Assembly: GCA_009602735.1 (NCBI GenBank)
Contig: WELA01003747.1
Span: forward strand, 85,068 to 120,580
Length of the DNA: 35,513 nt
Source of the DNA: Mesotaenium endlicherianum
Taxonomy: Eukaryota > Streptophyta > Zygnematophyceae > Zygnematales > Mesotaeniaceae
Direction of reading: 5' to 3'
Shown here one piece after another: positions 1 through 12,800 of this stretch. How positions within the stretch are numbered: the stretch's first letter is position 1; every line of letters begins with the position of its first letter. The notes below the pieces were generated by a model. The model saw nothing but the letters and a program-made list of their open reading frames with translations, was not told where the DNA came from and searched no databases. The position numbers and the translations under genes are program-made.

Positions 1-45
1 CTTCTTCTTCTTCTTCTTCTTCTTCTTCTTCTTCTTCTTCTTCTT

Positions 46-75
<30 letters not shown>
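1..75. repeat. (CTT)25 microsatellite
   Basis: An uninterrupted run of 25 CTT units opens the window. It lies in what appears to be an intron of the iron-transporter gene, upstream of the exon that starts at 238. It has no coding role that I can see, and its true length is unknown because it touches the window edge. Confidence 0.95.
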
Positions 76-79
<4 letters not shown>

Positions 80-237
80 GAACTCACTTCCCGCCCTTAG
101 ATGTGGTGTACTTCTCAAGAGCACCGAAGGTCCTGCTTGCCGCAAATAAGAGTCTGCTGCTGGGCCTTGCATGGCATACGATATCAATGTGCAGAGAAGG
201 CTTTTCTTTCCCTTTTTTTTTGTTTTGACGAGTGCAG

Positions 238-1089
238 AGGCTAGGGAAGTGGCGGAAGTGTTCGAGGCCTACGGACTGACGCCCGCAGAGTACACGCCCG
301 CTGTCGAGGCCTTGCAGCGTCGCCCTACTGCCTGGGTCAACTTCATGATGAGGTCACTTTTCAACCTGACCAAAGATGCATCTGCCAGCTGCCTCGTGAC
401 AGCATGGCGCACACTGACCAGATTGCCGGCATGCATATTGGCATGCGTGCATGCCTGTATGCATGCATGTCTGTGAGCATGCGTGCATGTATGTGAGCAT
501 GCATGCATGTCTGTGATCATGCGTGCGTTGCTGCAGGATGAGGCCCTCGGGGATGTTTGGTGAAGGAGTCGCTCTGTGTTTGTCTTCATGACATTTGACT
601 CGCATTTTCCCTCTCTTTTTAATTTATTTTCTCTTCCATCATTTAGTATTCATGTGAGCAGCCTTTCAGTTTTGCTAGGGGCCAGTCAAGACTCAAGGTG
701 TCTAGAAGCCGATATCTCAATCACAGCTGGAATTAGTTTCTGATGATGCCGCAGAGTTTGCATGTGCATGGGCGGGCCGGAATATGCGCAGGTTTGAGCT
801 CGGCCTGGAGGAGCCAAAGCCGGGGCGGGCGCTGTTGAGCGCGCTCACCATCGCATTCTCGTACATAGTGGGGGGCCTCATTCCTCTCCTGCCCTACATG
901 CTCATCGCAGTCGCCGGCCGTGCGCTGCCCATATCCGCCGTCGTTACGCTCTTGGCTCTCTTCCTCTTCGGCTATATCAAGGGGAAGTTCACGGGAACAA
1001 AGCCTCTGATGAGCGCGGCGCAGACGACGGCCATCGGTTTTATCGCCTCTGCTGCCGCCTTTGCGCTCGCAAAGCTTATTCCTACGTAG
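238..1089 (+). CDS. VIT1: Vacuolar iron transporter (VIT1/CCC1 family), 3' part, two exons
   Basis: This is the C-terminal 137 or so residues of a VIT1/CCC1-type transporter. The family moves Fe2+/Mn2+ from cytosol into vacuoles in exchange for protons. Exons are 238-352 and 792-1089 (stop TAG). The join AG|G makes the Arg of the family signature WVNFMMRFELGLEEP, which confirms both splice sites. The first exon carries the cytosolic metal-binding helices (EVAEVFEAYGLTPAEY, then VEALQRRP). The second carries three hydrophobic segments, roughly SALTIAFSYIVGGLIPLLPY, SAVVTLLALFLFGYIKG and AIGFIASAAAFALAKLI, matching the last membrane helices of the family, with FTGTKP between the last two. The first two helices lie outside the window. 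The family is clear; whether it is the VIT1 orthologue or a CCC1-like paralogue is not. It converges tail to tail with DRP2. Confidence 0.92.
450..535. repeat. Tandem repeat, 20-bp period, GCATGC-rich
   Basis: Three consecutive 20-bp units begin at 472, 492 and 512, each of the form TGTGAGCATGCRTGCATGTM with small changes. Partial units precede them. The array lies inside the intron between the two transporter exons and is rich in alternating purine-pyrimidine steps and the palindrome GCATGC. Confidence 0.8.
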
Positions 1090-3307
1090 AGCTGCTAACT
1101 GTAAACACTGTAAATTCTTCAAACTAGGTCACGCTCTTTGACGCGTCATGGTTGCAACTAGCGGGTTGTCGTGCCCGATTGAGCCATGCGCTCCGCAGAT
1201 GCTGCTCTAAAATTTGTACCAAAGTTCACAAGATGTGTAGAATATGTATTGTGTACAAAAGATCTGCTATGGAGCTGCTGGATGCACCTTTTTATGCAAA
1301 TTTCTGTTTCTGCAGCTGGTGTAGATCCTAGGAGATGTGCAGAAGGTTTCTCTTTGAAGCTTGCTTGTGATTCCTCTTGTTGTTAGTGTCTTCCTTATCA
1401 AATTAGCTGGCAGAATTTCTTCATAAGCATGATGTCTTACTTGTGTCGAACACTTATAAGTAAACAGATCATAGCTGCATAAAATACTTGCATACGTTGA
1501 TCAAGCAGAAAACTTTACGTATGTCGATTGAGGTTGTACATTGGCCTTTGTATCATCATAAAACAAAATTTGTGACGTGTTAATATATTTCTTAGCATGA
1601 TGACATACATGGGCGCCGCATATATATGCTGCACCCACATCCCTCCCTATATACTTTAATTCCACTAGCTGTGCCGTCAGATTGCCCTGTCAGTTCTGCC
1701 ACTGGCTTTGCCCATGCCAAGCTCATGGCCTGTGGTGAAAGCGCTCTAGGTCCAAACGAAGCGAGGCATGGTGATAAGGACAGGTCACAATGCCTCAGCC
1801 GATGCTCTGTTCATCTCCTCTATGGTATACATAGAAAGAATGTGCTTCTCACTGCTTCTAAAAGATTGTGCGCGCCTGCACGTTGGGAGCGCACATGCAT
1901 GCGTACTGCAGCTCAATAGGCGTGCACACACTTACCCGCCCGCCCACGGGCGTCCAGACTGGCAGGCTGCGATTGTGAGAGGACCAGAGGAGGGCAGGGA
2001 GGAAGGGAGGGAGGAAGGAGGGGGTGTATATGTAGCAAAGGTGCACATGCGCATGAATGCAGGTACACGCACATCGGCATACAATGATTGTGCACGCGGA
2101 CAGGGGAGGGCTGGTGGAGAGGGGCGGGCTCACAAGCCCCCAGCAGCTCTAGCTGCGAGAACGCTCGCTCGGATTGAGGTCCTACTCTGCTCCAGCAGGA
2201 GAGCACCAGGCTCCTGTCAATGATGTCTGCAAGCGGCAAAAATGCTCGCGCTCGCGTAGGTGGCAAGATGAAGAAATAGAGAGGGGGGGCCGGGGAAATG
2301 CAGCAGCATTGCATGCCACACCAAAGTTAGGGCATCTCTGCTTCTTCTTTCTCCCCCTGCTTCAGCTCTGGGCAGATAACAAGCCAGGCAAGAAGCAGCC
2401 CAGGGGGAGCAACGGGAGGGGCTGACGGCGATGGCAAGCGCAAGGGCCTTGCAGCGGCGCTTGACATGGCACGCAGGGGCGTCCACAAGCCACTGCTGCT
2501 CCCGTGGTCTCCACAGGCTTCTGCAGAGTCAGGATTTGCTGGACGGAGATCCCATATCAGTTTGCGTCAGGTAGGTGGATTGAGTATCAATTTTAAGGTG
2601 GTCAACTAGTCATACATTGTGAGGTACATGGCTGACTCGCATACGGTTTTACATTGTGCATGATTTTGGACTTACAAAAGAGTTCAGCCTCTTGTGTCCT
2701 TGAAAGTAAGAGAGGGCCTAAGGGTGAATTCAAGATCCTGAAGTCTGGTGGTATTTTGGACTAAGAAACTTCCAACACCACTTCTTGTGGGCTGCCATAA
2801 GCCAGGTAGGTTCTCACTCTCACTTGCTCTCTATGACTCACCACCATGACAAGCCCATCCATTTTCACGTCTACTGATATTCTAAACAAAGCCTTCACAA
2901 GATATTAGCATCTTCGGCATTGAGACACAAAAAGCACACCAAATGGTTGCCCATACTTTCCAAGCATTGCGACCTGCATAGAGCACATGTACATTGACCA
3001 AGCAGAAAGAAAGGTGGCTCTCCAGTAGTGTTGTGCTGCTACATAGCCTTCGGTACGGAGCATAGATATTGGTAATAATGTTTCAGTCACAGGGCCTGAT
3101 GGAGCTCACAATCTGCACCCATTCACAGCAGCACATATCAACATGCTGTTCCTACACCCCCTCTTCTCACCATCATGCCAATGTCATTTGTACCATGATG
3201 AGCATCTTTGTAGGGGATGGGAGCACCGTCATTGAAATATCTAGAAGCACCCATCAGTCACACCCAGCCTCAAATACACAAACCCTCTCACTGGTCACTC
3301 CTAATGC
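1090..3307. other. Convergent 3' spacer between the iron transporter and DRP2; no gene seen
   Basis: These 2.2 kb lie between the stop codons of two convergent genes and should hold both 3' untranslated regions. Open frames here are short, overlap on both strands and look like no family I know. Two TGTAA motifs, the usual polyadenylation signal of many chlorophyte algae, sit at 1100-1104 and 1109-1113 just after the transporter stop, but they are very close to it and may be chance. A purine tract of G and A runs lies at about 1981-2024. I see no RNA gene or transposon. Confidence 0.6.
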
Positions 3308-3813
3308 CTAATACCTATACACCGGGGCTCCGCCGGGGGGTGGCGGGGGAGGCAGCCTGTTGGGTTTGCGGCCCATGGGGGGTCCCATTGGCGGCCCTCC
3401 TCCAGCTTGCTCAGGGCCAGCTGAGCCGTTGCCAGCTGCCCTCACGGGGCTGGCTGACCGCAGCGGGCTTTTGGTTCCATTGACCGCCGCCGCCTCAGAT
3501 GTGGGCGCAGCGGGAGGCGGCGCAGACGCCTCTTCCTTGTCCTTGGAGCCTCGGGAGCCGAGACCGAAGAAGGAGCGCTTGCTCTTCTCCGTCTTCTCCG
3601 CCTTCTCGGACGACCCGCTTGCCGGCAGGCCACCGTTCTCGCTGGGGCCATCGGCGGGAGGAGCCGGGGCCGACTTCCTGGGCTTGCGGGGAATGGGAGG
3701 GGGGACAGCTGGTGTGAGCTCTGCGTCCGGCTCCGACACGCGGGGGCCAGCTGTCTGGAAGGCCACTCGCCAGTCCTCCTTCAAGGGGTTCTCTTTGGCC
3801 GCTGTCACGGTGG
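3308..3813 (-). other. DRP2: DRP2 proline-rich C-terminal exon
   Basis: The last exon encodes about 168 residues of disordered sequence. It contains [10 protein letters not shown], a PxxP-type SH3-binding site next to basic residues, a Lys/Glu cluster ([15 protein letters not shown]), an SPxR pair ([11 protein letters not shown]) and the ending [16 protein letters not shown]. Tails of this kind recruit SH3 partners in animal and plant dynamins. Stop codon TAG is at 3310-3308. Confidence 0.9.
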
Positions 3814-6800
3814 CTGCACATGGATGCAGCGTAGGAGGGGGACGAATTAGTCCCACACGCAGAGCAGTTCACAGAGGTAGAGCACCAACAGAGCACGGGG
3901 GCTACGATACGCGCAGCTGCTTTCCACTTACATTATCTGATTGCCATCTGGGACAAAGACTTGGTCACTGGAATCAAAGAACCACTCCAAAGCTTAAAGA
4001 AGCCATGCAGCAAGTGACACCGGGCGACTCTCAGAAGTGCACAGAGAGATATGACAGGCACTAATTCCAAAGAGCCTATCTTCATCATGGCCACAATACA
4101 GTCTCCTGTAAGCGGCAGCTTGGCTAGAGCAGAGGTGCTGACCAGGACATGCACATACATATGAGCCGCACATGCGTGCACAGGTGCACATGTGCGCTTG
4201 TGCATGCACATGCGAGTGCCAGTGGCGAGAAGAGGCTCACCAGCGTTGGCCTCCTCGGCGGAGGCGCGAGCCTCGTGCAAGCTCAGGGCGCGGCGCAGCT
4301 GCATCAGCTTCTCCTGCTGCACGTTGGCCTTCTCCCTCTTTGCCTTCGACTCGGGGTCCTCCGTCATCAGCTCCTCCACCGCGTGGTTGGGCAGGGTGCT
4401 GCAGCAAGCACAGAGAAAGGGCTCAGACAACGCATGCGCGCGTCAGCTCAGGCATATCTACTGCCTCTGTCTCAGTTCTACCAAAGTCACTGCAGGCAGG
4501 AGTCAACTACGCCCTCAATGCAAGCATCTCCCTTCAAGAAAATATAAGGGCAGCTCCATTGCAGACAGCGCGCACTGGCAGCAACGTGTGCTCAGCAAGA
4601 TCACATGCAAGCGGAGATTAATCCCTGTGGTCCAAGCTTCGCGATTCTCGACTGCAGAAGTCCGCGTGTACTGGAGGTGTAGCAAGCACAGGGAAGAAGA
4701 AGGGACATGTACAAGCAACAAATATCCAGCAAGGCACGACGTACACGCCTTTGAAGTTCCAAAAGAAAGTCTAGAGTATGCGCTAAGCTGCTGCAACAGG
4801 TGGAAAGGGATGATGTGTACAAACCTGACTGCGGTATAGAGCTTGGTGAGCATTTGCTCCTTCGCTCTCTCCACTTGGCTCAGTACAACCGCCTGCCATA
4901 CATAAACACAGACTGCCACTTGCGAGCATCACAACAGAAGGCGGCAGCTCCTGGCACGCACCCAGCAGCTTTTCGAAGCCAAGCAAATGCTAAAAGGCTC
5001 AGAATCCATGCATGATTCTAGGCTTCTTCACAACGTGATTCTTGAGCTACCAAGAACTGAGACTCCCTTGAACCAATAATACCCTACATGCAGACGTGAG
5101 CAGAACCCTACGACGCTCACCCTCGGCAAAAGCTGCGAACAGCAACATGAATACACCGCCACACCACTTCTTGCACATAGCCCTGCTCAGACGCAAGGCC
5201 GCAGATACAGAAGGAGGTCCAAATGCACAAGACGCCCGACAACCGGTTGTCGTTTCTGCGGCCGACAGAGATCCTCGGCCGGCTCACCTTGGGAATGTTC
5301 TGGGACAGATTGGTGAGCACCACCTCGACGTACTGGCGGACCTCCTGCGACATCAGCTTCAGGTCCTCCTCCGGATCGGTGGGGGCTCGCTTCATGGGCA
5401 CCGTCTGCGTCACCGCCCGCAAGTCCAATGTGCACACGTCAGGCACGAGAGGGGGAGACAACATCAAACCCTCCAGCCCACCAGGCTGGCCTTTTACCAT
5501 GCCAAGGGCTGAACCCCAGTATGATCTATATATTTCAGGGGCCAGATTGCATACAATGTATGACACAGGAGGGGTAAAAGCGGGCCTTGGATCAGGGCTT
5601 TGAGGCCCTAATTAGGGCATGTGACACCCTGCCCACGGTTCAGAAGTAAGTTGTTCTGCGGCTCCTTCAGAATTGGAACAATAGGTACCCCACTTGACCA
5701 ATGAGGAAGAGAAGCCCTCGGTTGGGGGTGTCAGTACATATGACATTTCTCGCTGTCACTTAGAAGCTTGTTACTGCGTGCAGCATATGCCGTCCAATCA
5801 TACCATGCCAGGAGTTTGCCCACCTCAGCAAACACCAAAGACAGACCAGGAGGACACGCACAGTACTATATTCCTGTACTAACCAACAGAGTGATTCTAA
5901 ACCAACATCCAGTGCCCGAAACAAGGGTAGAGTTCAAGAAGTGTTCCAGGAGGAGGCGGCACGCCTCACTGCAGGATGGGAAGAACAAGCAAGGGAGTGC
6001 GAGTCTCGAGACACTCACAGCTTGTGAGGCCTCCTCCCTCTTGAGGGCAACGGGGGCGGCCGCAGCAGGGGCCGCTTCCTTCTCGGCGGCTTCAGGGGGA
6101 GGGGCCTCCTGAGTGGCGCCAGCCTTGGTGAGGAGGCGGATGCGCTGCACCCACTGGGCCTTGTCTTGCATGTTCTCCGCCCGCAGTATCAAGTTGTGGT
6201 GCACTGTCCATGGACAAGCCGGGGAAGAATGCCAAGGCAGGCGGGGGGTGGAAGGGGGGGGAAGGGGAGGTGAGGGAGAGGGAGTCAATATTTTGCTTCT
6301 CTGACCCTGACGACTTAGACGGCCCTCTGTGCTTACATGATGGTTTCATCGTGCTGGCATGGGATTGCAGGGTGTGCTAACCAACTTACTGAGTGCAACA
6401 CAAGACTCCCATACAAACTATGCATTCAGCACCTCAGAACAATCTGGCCTCCAATACGCTAATGCATTTGTCAAATTTGTGCAGCTTTTTGAGAAGCCGC
6501 TATGAGACTGCGAGGAAGACGGGCATGCGCAGCAAACAGGAGCCCTCGAGTCATCCAGACGTACAGTAGTCGTAAGAGGTTAAAGCAATTCTCCAGCGTA
6601 AAAGACGTGCGTCCTTGGGTTCAGAAAAACCTATATTGAGAAAACAATGATTTGTCGATATAGATGAAGGACACATGCGAAGGTGGCTGGCGTTAAAAGG
6701 TATCAAAGGCGAAGCGGGTATAGCATCAATGAGCGCGAGCGGGGGCGGTTAAGGAGCGACGCACCCTTGACGACGGTCTTGTATGGCACCTTGTTGCTCA

Positions 6801-9800
6801 GCTTGAACACAAGCGACTGCATCGTCTGCGCATTCTGCGGCTGCGCGCCTCTCAGAGGATCGCTCGACGCCGGGATGGTGGGGTAGTCGTCGGGGGCAAC
6901 CACGTCCTCCACCACGCAGTCCTGCATGCACAACACACGCGCCTCACCACGCATCAGGCAAGCCTCACACCAAACGCCGGTGATCGTGAGTCGCGCTCTC
7001 CTTGCTTCTTCAGTGAGAAGCACGTGCCCCACATGGAGCTCAAGGGATCACTCTGACATGCCTGCCGGCAGCCTCAGCAGGGTTTCTGGGAAGGGAAGAG
7101 CTCAAAGTCCAAAAAAAGCCACTGAGCTGCAGTACCCCCTGCACCAAGTCTCAGGGTGCTACATTTGAAGTCGTTGCTTCTGCTGAGGTATCGAATAAGT
7201 GACGACAGACACCGACGTGTTTTAAAATGTGACGTGCCTGCGTGTTACACCAGGTAAGGTAATAAGTTCCGGCCTGTTTTGGTGCCTGGCATGACCTCTT
7301 TCACTGAGCAAGCAGAGTGCTCCAGTTAGGTACAATGTGGTTGGCTGCTGCTCCCAACAGGGGAGGAATATGGCGGCACTAGGATGATGCAAGTCATAAA
7401 TACCTCGAGAGGGATGACTCCACGAGGTGCCTTCTCGTCCGGCTTCTTCACGTAGTACAGCTGCACCATCAGACAACCCGGAAGGCCCTTCAGTGCTCTG
7501 CTCGGCATGACCAAGTTACTGCCAAGACTTGTCCTCTCATAAGACAGGCGAGGACTCTCCAGTCACTGCACCGCAAGATCCCTTCAACTTTGACGCTGGT
7601 CCAGAACAGTTCCATTGCTCATGATGTTCGGAACTTCCAACGTTTAAGACGCGAGCACACACCTGAAGCAGTGCCTGATAATCTCACACTCCCATAGCTG
7701 CCAATCATATCGCTGTGAAGTTACACGTCAACAATGTGAGAGCGTTCAGAAATCACTTGAAAATGCCTGGTTTTTAAGGGTAGCTGAAGTAAGCCACGTG
7801 AAAGCATAGATGTACTGCTCACCCTTGCAGTTTTGTCGCTGAGAGCAAACCAGCGCTTACTCCACCCATTCTTTGAGCTGACCTTCCAGAGAAAGCCTGC
7901 ACATTCAGTAGGAACGACAGACACATGTCGCGTTAGAAACCACATGATGCCAACTTCCCGGAACCCCTTGCACCAAAACTTTTCTTTGGAACTGCACTAA
8001 GGTCTCCAGTAGAAACCCAAAACTTCCTAACATCACCCCGGCAGCCACTTGACCCCGCCTCTCAGCAATGTAGCCACTCTCAAAAAAACTTGTTCTGGCA
8101 TAAAATGTCCCAAATAATCTCAGTGCTGTCGTTGAAAAAAAACTATATTGCGGCCAACATGACAGGACAATTGTCCACCTAAGCTCTACATTAAAAGAAC
8201 GTAAAAATGACGAGGTGAGCCCTGCTTGCTACGTAGTCCAGTTCAAGTGGTACACCAATTCCGATTGAGGCAGGTAAGCACCCATGCCCGGCAAGCATGG
8301 GCGTCTATGGTCTCCCTGATCTTCCTCAACTCACCCCATAGGATGAAGTGCTCCCATGCACACATTTACCCCTTTACTATATCCCACATTCTACTCCTGG
8401 CTCAACCTTACAGAAAAGGAGAGCAGGAACTGATTAAAGTGGTGACAGAAGTGCAAGCGTGCACTTTTGCCTGTCTACGTCTGTATATTTGCGTAAGGTT
8501 GTGAAGAGACGGAAGAGAATGGCCAAAGGACTGTCTTGTGTCATAGTACGCTATTGAAAGTGCCTAAGCCTAGCCTGTAGGACTTGGCGCCAGGCCACTT
8601 CTGGAGATAAAGAACAGATCTCATGAGGGGAACAAGCAGCGCACTTCTTGCCACACGGCACACAAGGATCCTGTACTGACAAGCAAGTGCCTGCTTACAA
8701 GGGCTACTTTCAAAGTTGGCCCGGAGTTGTCATCTCAATACAGCTTCCTGTTCAGTACCCTCAGACAGTCACCTGATATAACTTGTTCCACTCATTTGAC
8801 CCAGGTGCTGTCCCTTGTGAAGAATATGTATATTATAAGCATCAAGAGAGGGCTCAATGAGAAGCATGCACAGTTGTGGGGTGTCAAATGGCCAAGAGGA
8901 CCAGAAATGACAGACCTGCCAGCTCCTTGGCTGGTTCAGGTGGGGGTGGAGGTGGATCTTTCTTGCCACGCAAAGAGCTCATGGCTGCCGCCATTCGCCC
9001 CTGCTTGTTTGGTTCTTCTCCCGCCGCTCCACTCTGCACGTCACATAGCAGCTGCTTAACGACAGATACAGCTTTCTGCCCAACGTTCAGCCCTCAAGCC
9101 AAAGCGGTGCTTCACAAGGTTTACGTTGTAATGCCCTCCATAGCCAGCGATGGAATATCTCCACCCATACCACCTACAAGCTCTCTACCGCTACCTAGCA
9201 CGTGCAAATGTTAACCATCCCATAATACGAGTCTCCCTAAGGTGCATTGACCATAACCATCCCAGGCTGAGCCTTAGCAACCGTTGGCCAGGTTCAAAAG
9301 TGGTCCACATACCGAGAGATCAGAGCTTGAGCTCGAAGTCGTGGTCCTCCTCTGATCTATGTCTCTCTTCCTCTGCAGCTCCTCGTCTTTGCGCATGCGC
9401 TCCGCTCTGCACGTAATCTCATTCACAGTCTCACTTCAAGCAATCCTGCACGGTTGGGCTCACGGGTGCTTGCTGCGGAAGCTAGGTGCAGCGGCACTGT
9501 GCAATCTGTGGGGTGTTGCAGACCTGACAAGGAGAAATCCATATTTGTCCAGGTCCAACTGAACACACCCTCTAGCTTGCATTGTGTCACTGTGCATGCA
9601 CACCAAGATAGTCTCCTCAGTTTACATTTATTTTTCCAACCCCCCTCGTCAACCACATGTTTACAAGTAGCCCCCACTTGCTAAGTTTCTGAGAAGATAC
9701 CGGCTGCTCCAGCAGCAAGACTACCCAAAGCTCGACGCTAAGGCTTCCTGTTTATTGGACGAACCTCCGATTTGCCGCGTCAATGAAGTGAGCGGGAGGG

Positions 9801-12800
9801 ATGAAGACACGCTCCATGTCCACTAAGGCATTCACCATCTTTCTTGCCTCCGATCGATACTCGTCCAAGATTCCAGAAGCTACCGCAACCAGCTGTTAAC
9901 AACACCAAACAGGACCGCAGGCATGAGCATCTGGACAATGAGGTGCTCCACGTCAGCCCAAACACCACCTAACTGAGGTGGCCTTTCATATCGTGCTGAA
10001 GCATCCAAACACGCCCAGCTAATAATGGCTACACGCAAAAACAACTTAGCTCAACTGGGAAAGTGTGTGTGACCCCCATGCTCTGCGTCCTCTGTCAATG
10101 TAACGGGCGAGGTAAGGGTAGCCTACTTGTGCTACTTGCTAGTTGTTTTGTTGAGACAATTTTCATCTTGCCACCAACAAAAAGAAAGCATATGGGCACG
10201 TGTTGATGCATGTGTTGCTGTTATCCCAAAGACATTGACCCCGGTAGCTGAGGAGCCTTAAGGGACTAATACAGACTGTGCATTTAATGTACCTCACATG
10301 GCGGGCACTGTGACTAGGAAAACGAGAAGGGGTCCTTACATGTCTCTTCAACGGTGGAAACCTGACAAGGGAAGGAGCTGTATTGCTGGCTGAAGCAATG
10401 ACATCCAAGAGAATCTTGTGCACCTGCATCACCCAGTTCGACCACCCTTATGAATAACAAGCAGTGTTGACATGAGATGGGGACAGATTTCTCGTATGCT
10501 CCAATCTGGACGACAAACGCCAACAGAAGGCTATCCTCTACAACACTTCCGCTTTACAATGAATGAGTCAGAGGTCTACACAGGTCTCTTGCTGGGCAGC
10601 ATGTGCTTCTCATATTGCAATCCTCATCCGGACTAGGACACAACAATTTCCGTCTGCTCTTTGCAGTGCGCCCATTCTTCCATAGAGGATCAATAGTAGC
10701 TCAATAATACACTGATGGTACAGACTTACGGCATCAGTGTAGCAACCAGACTGGTCATTCAATACTGTCAACAGCGTTGTCAATAGTGATATGACGTCTC
10801 ACCTCGTCGACACACTGGAGACCAGGTTGTTTTGCAAGGTCTAATGTCTTCTTCACAAGCAGCCGCAGTCCCTTTTCAGGAGAGATAAGGTAAGGCTGGT
10901 AGCCATCTGCCTCCGTACACACCTGCAACCTTCATGAGGCATGAGTGCCTCTGTTTCAAGGTAAAACTGAATGATACTTCTGTGACTTCAGGAAGCTATG
11001 AGCAATTCCTAGCTTAAATTCACTGTACTTTGAGAAATACTTATCAGTACCAATCACGTCCAGTCTTAACTCGTTAAGAAAAAGGAGTCGACTTTGGCAA
11101 TCCAGGACAAGGATAAGTGAATCACGAGTGATCCACTTTAATCCATTGCAAGCTATTGTTCAGGAGCTTCTGGGAGTCACACGAGGCAGATGCTGATGGG
11201 TAGTATGTAGGGATGAAAAACCCTACCCTCTTCACGTTCTCAATCGCAAATAGTTTATCAAGTGGAAGGCCTCTAAACCGTCCAGGCAGGGCACCTACGA
11301 ACTTTTCCACCATCTTAGCACCTCCGCCCTGTCCACCAGTAAAAATGCCATAAGTCAAACTGTAGCCCAGCAGCCCCCCTCCTGGGATAAAAATTGTTTT
11401 CACTAATACCTCAGACCTTGCGCTCGATTTTCCCTATTGAGTTCACTTGCCTTCAGCATAAACAAGCTGAAAGCAGTCCATGTAGTCTTTGAGTCACAAT
11501 CTAAATGTCGTGTGGGAAGCTATGTTAACTTAAAGTAATCTAGTGCCAGCTCATCCTTCAAGACCTCCACACGAAAGCACGCTGGCCTCCTCGCGACTTT
11601 AGAGCGTGCCTGGCTCCCTAAGGTCCAGTCTTTGCAAGCACCTCTTTTGTCCCCAGACCTATTCCATTCAAGTTTGACCCAAGCATGGAAGGCCGGAATA
11701 ACCTTGGCCGAATGATAAAAAGACACTGATGTTGTCCATATTCTGCCTAGAGCGCTTCTCTGTATCAACTCTACATAGGCCCCTTCTTGGTACTGGTACG
11801 GCCTTCTGTCTTAAGCACCAAATGGGTCACCTGGCATGAACTAACTGCTCACCTTTTGGCCAACACCTAAATGAGGAAATGAGGTTTCAAGAGAGTGGCG
11901 TAGATCTTACCTCACCGCCCTCAATGTTATCAAGAAACTTTGTATCAAACCCTCTGCAAAGTTCCAAAGCAGCAGCTCTATGGCCTTCTGTTGTCTCTAG
12001 CAAGGTTTCTCCAAGCCGTAGCATCTCGTCTTCCACTTCAAGTTGCCGATCCTCAAGGCTGTCAATGTTCCAGTGATCGCACTCAGTACAAGAGTAGGCC
12101 GAGGACAAATGCACCTATTCGTTAATGCTTTCACAGATGACTTATGTGGCAATGCAATGCCCAAAAAATAGCAAAAGGGACACTAAGGTTTTTTGGCAGC
12201 AAGTACCTTGACATCAACTTGGGGATGCGTTCTTTCATTCGCTGCCTCATCTGACGAGCAAGTACTTTCATCAAGCCATTACGTCCAATGCTCGGTTCTA
12301 AACCCCTTCCCCCATTAGCCCTCAAGATAGAACTAAGGGTGTCTATTTCTGCCTTCCAGGCCGCCTCCAAAGACTCACTAATCCCTACTGCACTCTCTGC
12401 CGTAGTAGGTTGACCTATGGCAACTACCCAAGGAAAGTCTTGCGCTTGTGTTGGCCCCAGCCCTGTCAATAGCTGCACCACTGCTGTAACCGCATCCTTA
12501 TCCCCACTGACTTCGTCAAGCTTTGTTATCACTCCCACTGTGCGGGTACCTGCAATAAAGAAACTCGAATGTGCATATGCTTTATGATGCAAGTATAACC
12601 ACAATGATTGACCCAATAATGCAGAACTTAAACACCATAACATTCAGAGTCCTCTTAAATAGTAAACCTGGAAAATCAAATTAAGGAAAAGAAAAGCAGT
12701 TGTTAGTCACCTTCTCGGTCGAGGTCTTGAGCTATTCTCAGAACACGAGCTCCATTGAGATCAGTTGCTTGAGAAGCAGGAACAACCACGAGCAGAAAAG

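Noticed and set aside
1768-2314. Overlapping open frames of 133-151 codons on both strands
   Set aside because: They are low-complexity translations of purine- and CA-rich DNA in a convergent 3' spacer, open on both strands at once.
3360-4064. 234-codon plus-strand frame
   Set aside because: It is the antisense shadow of the DRP2 proline-rich exon, whose minus-strand frame joins in phase to the rest of DRP2.
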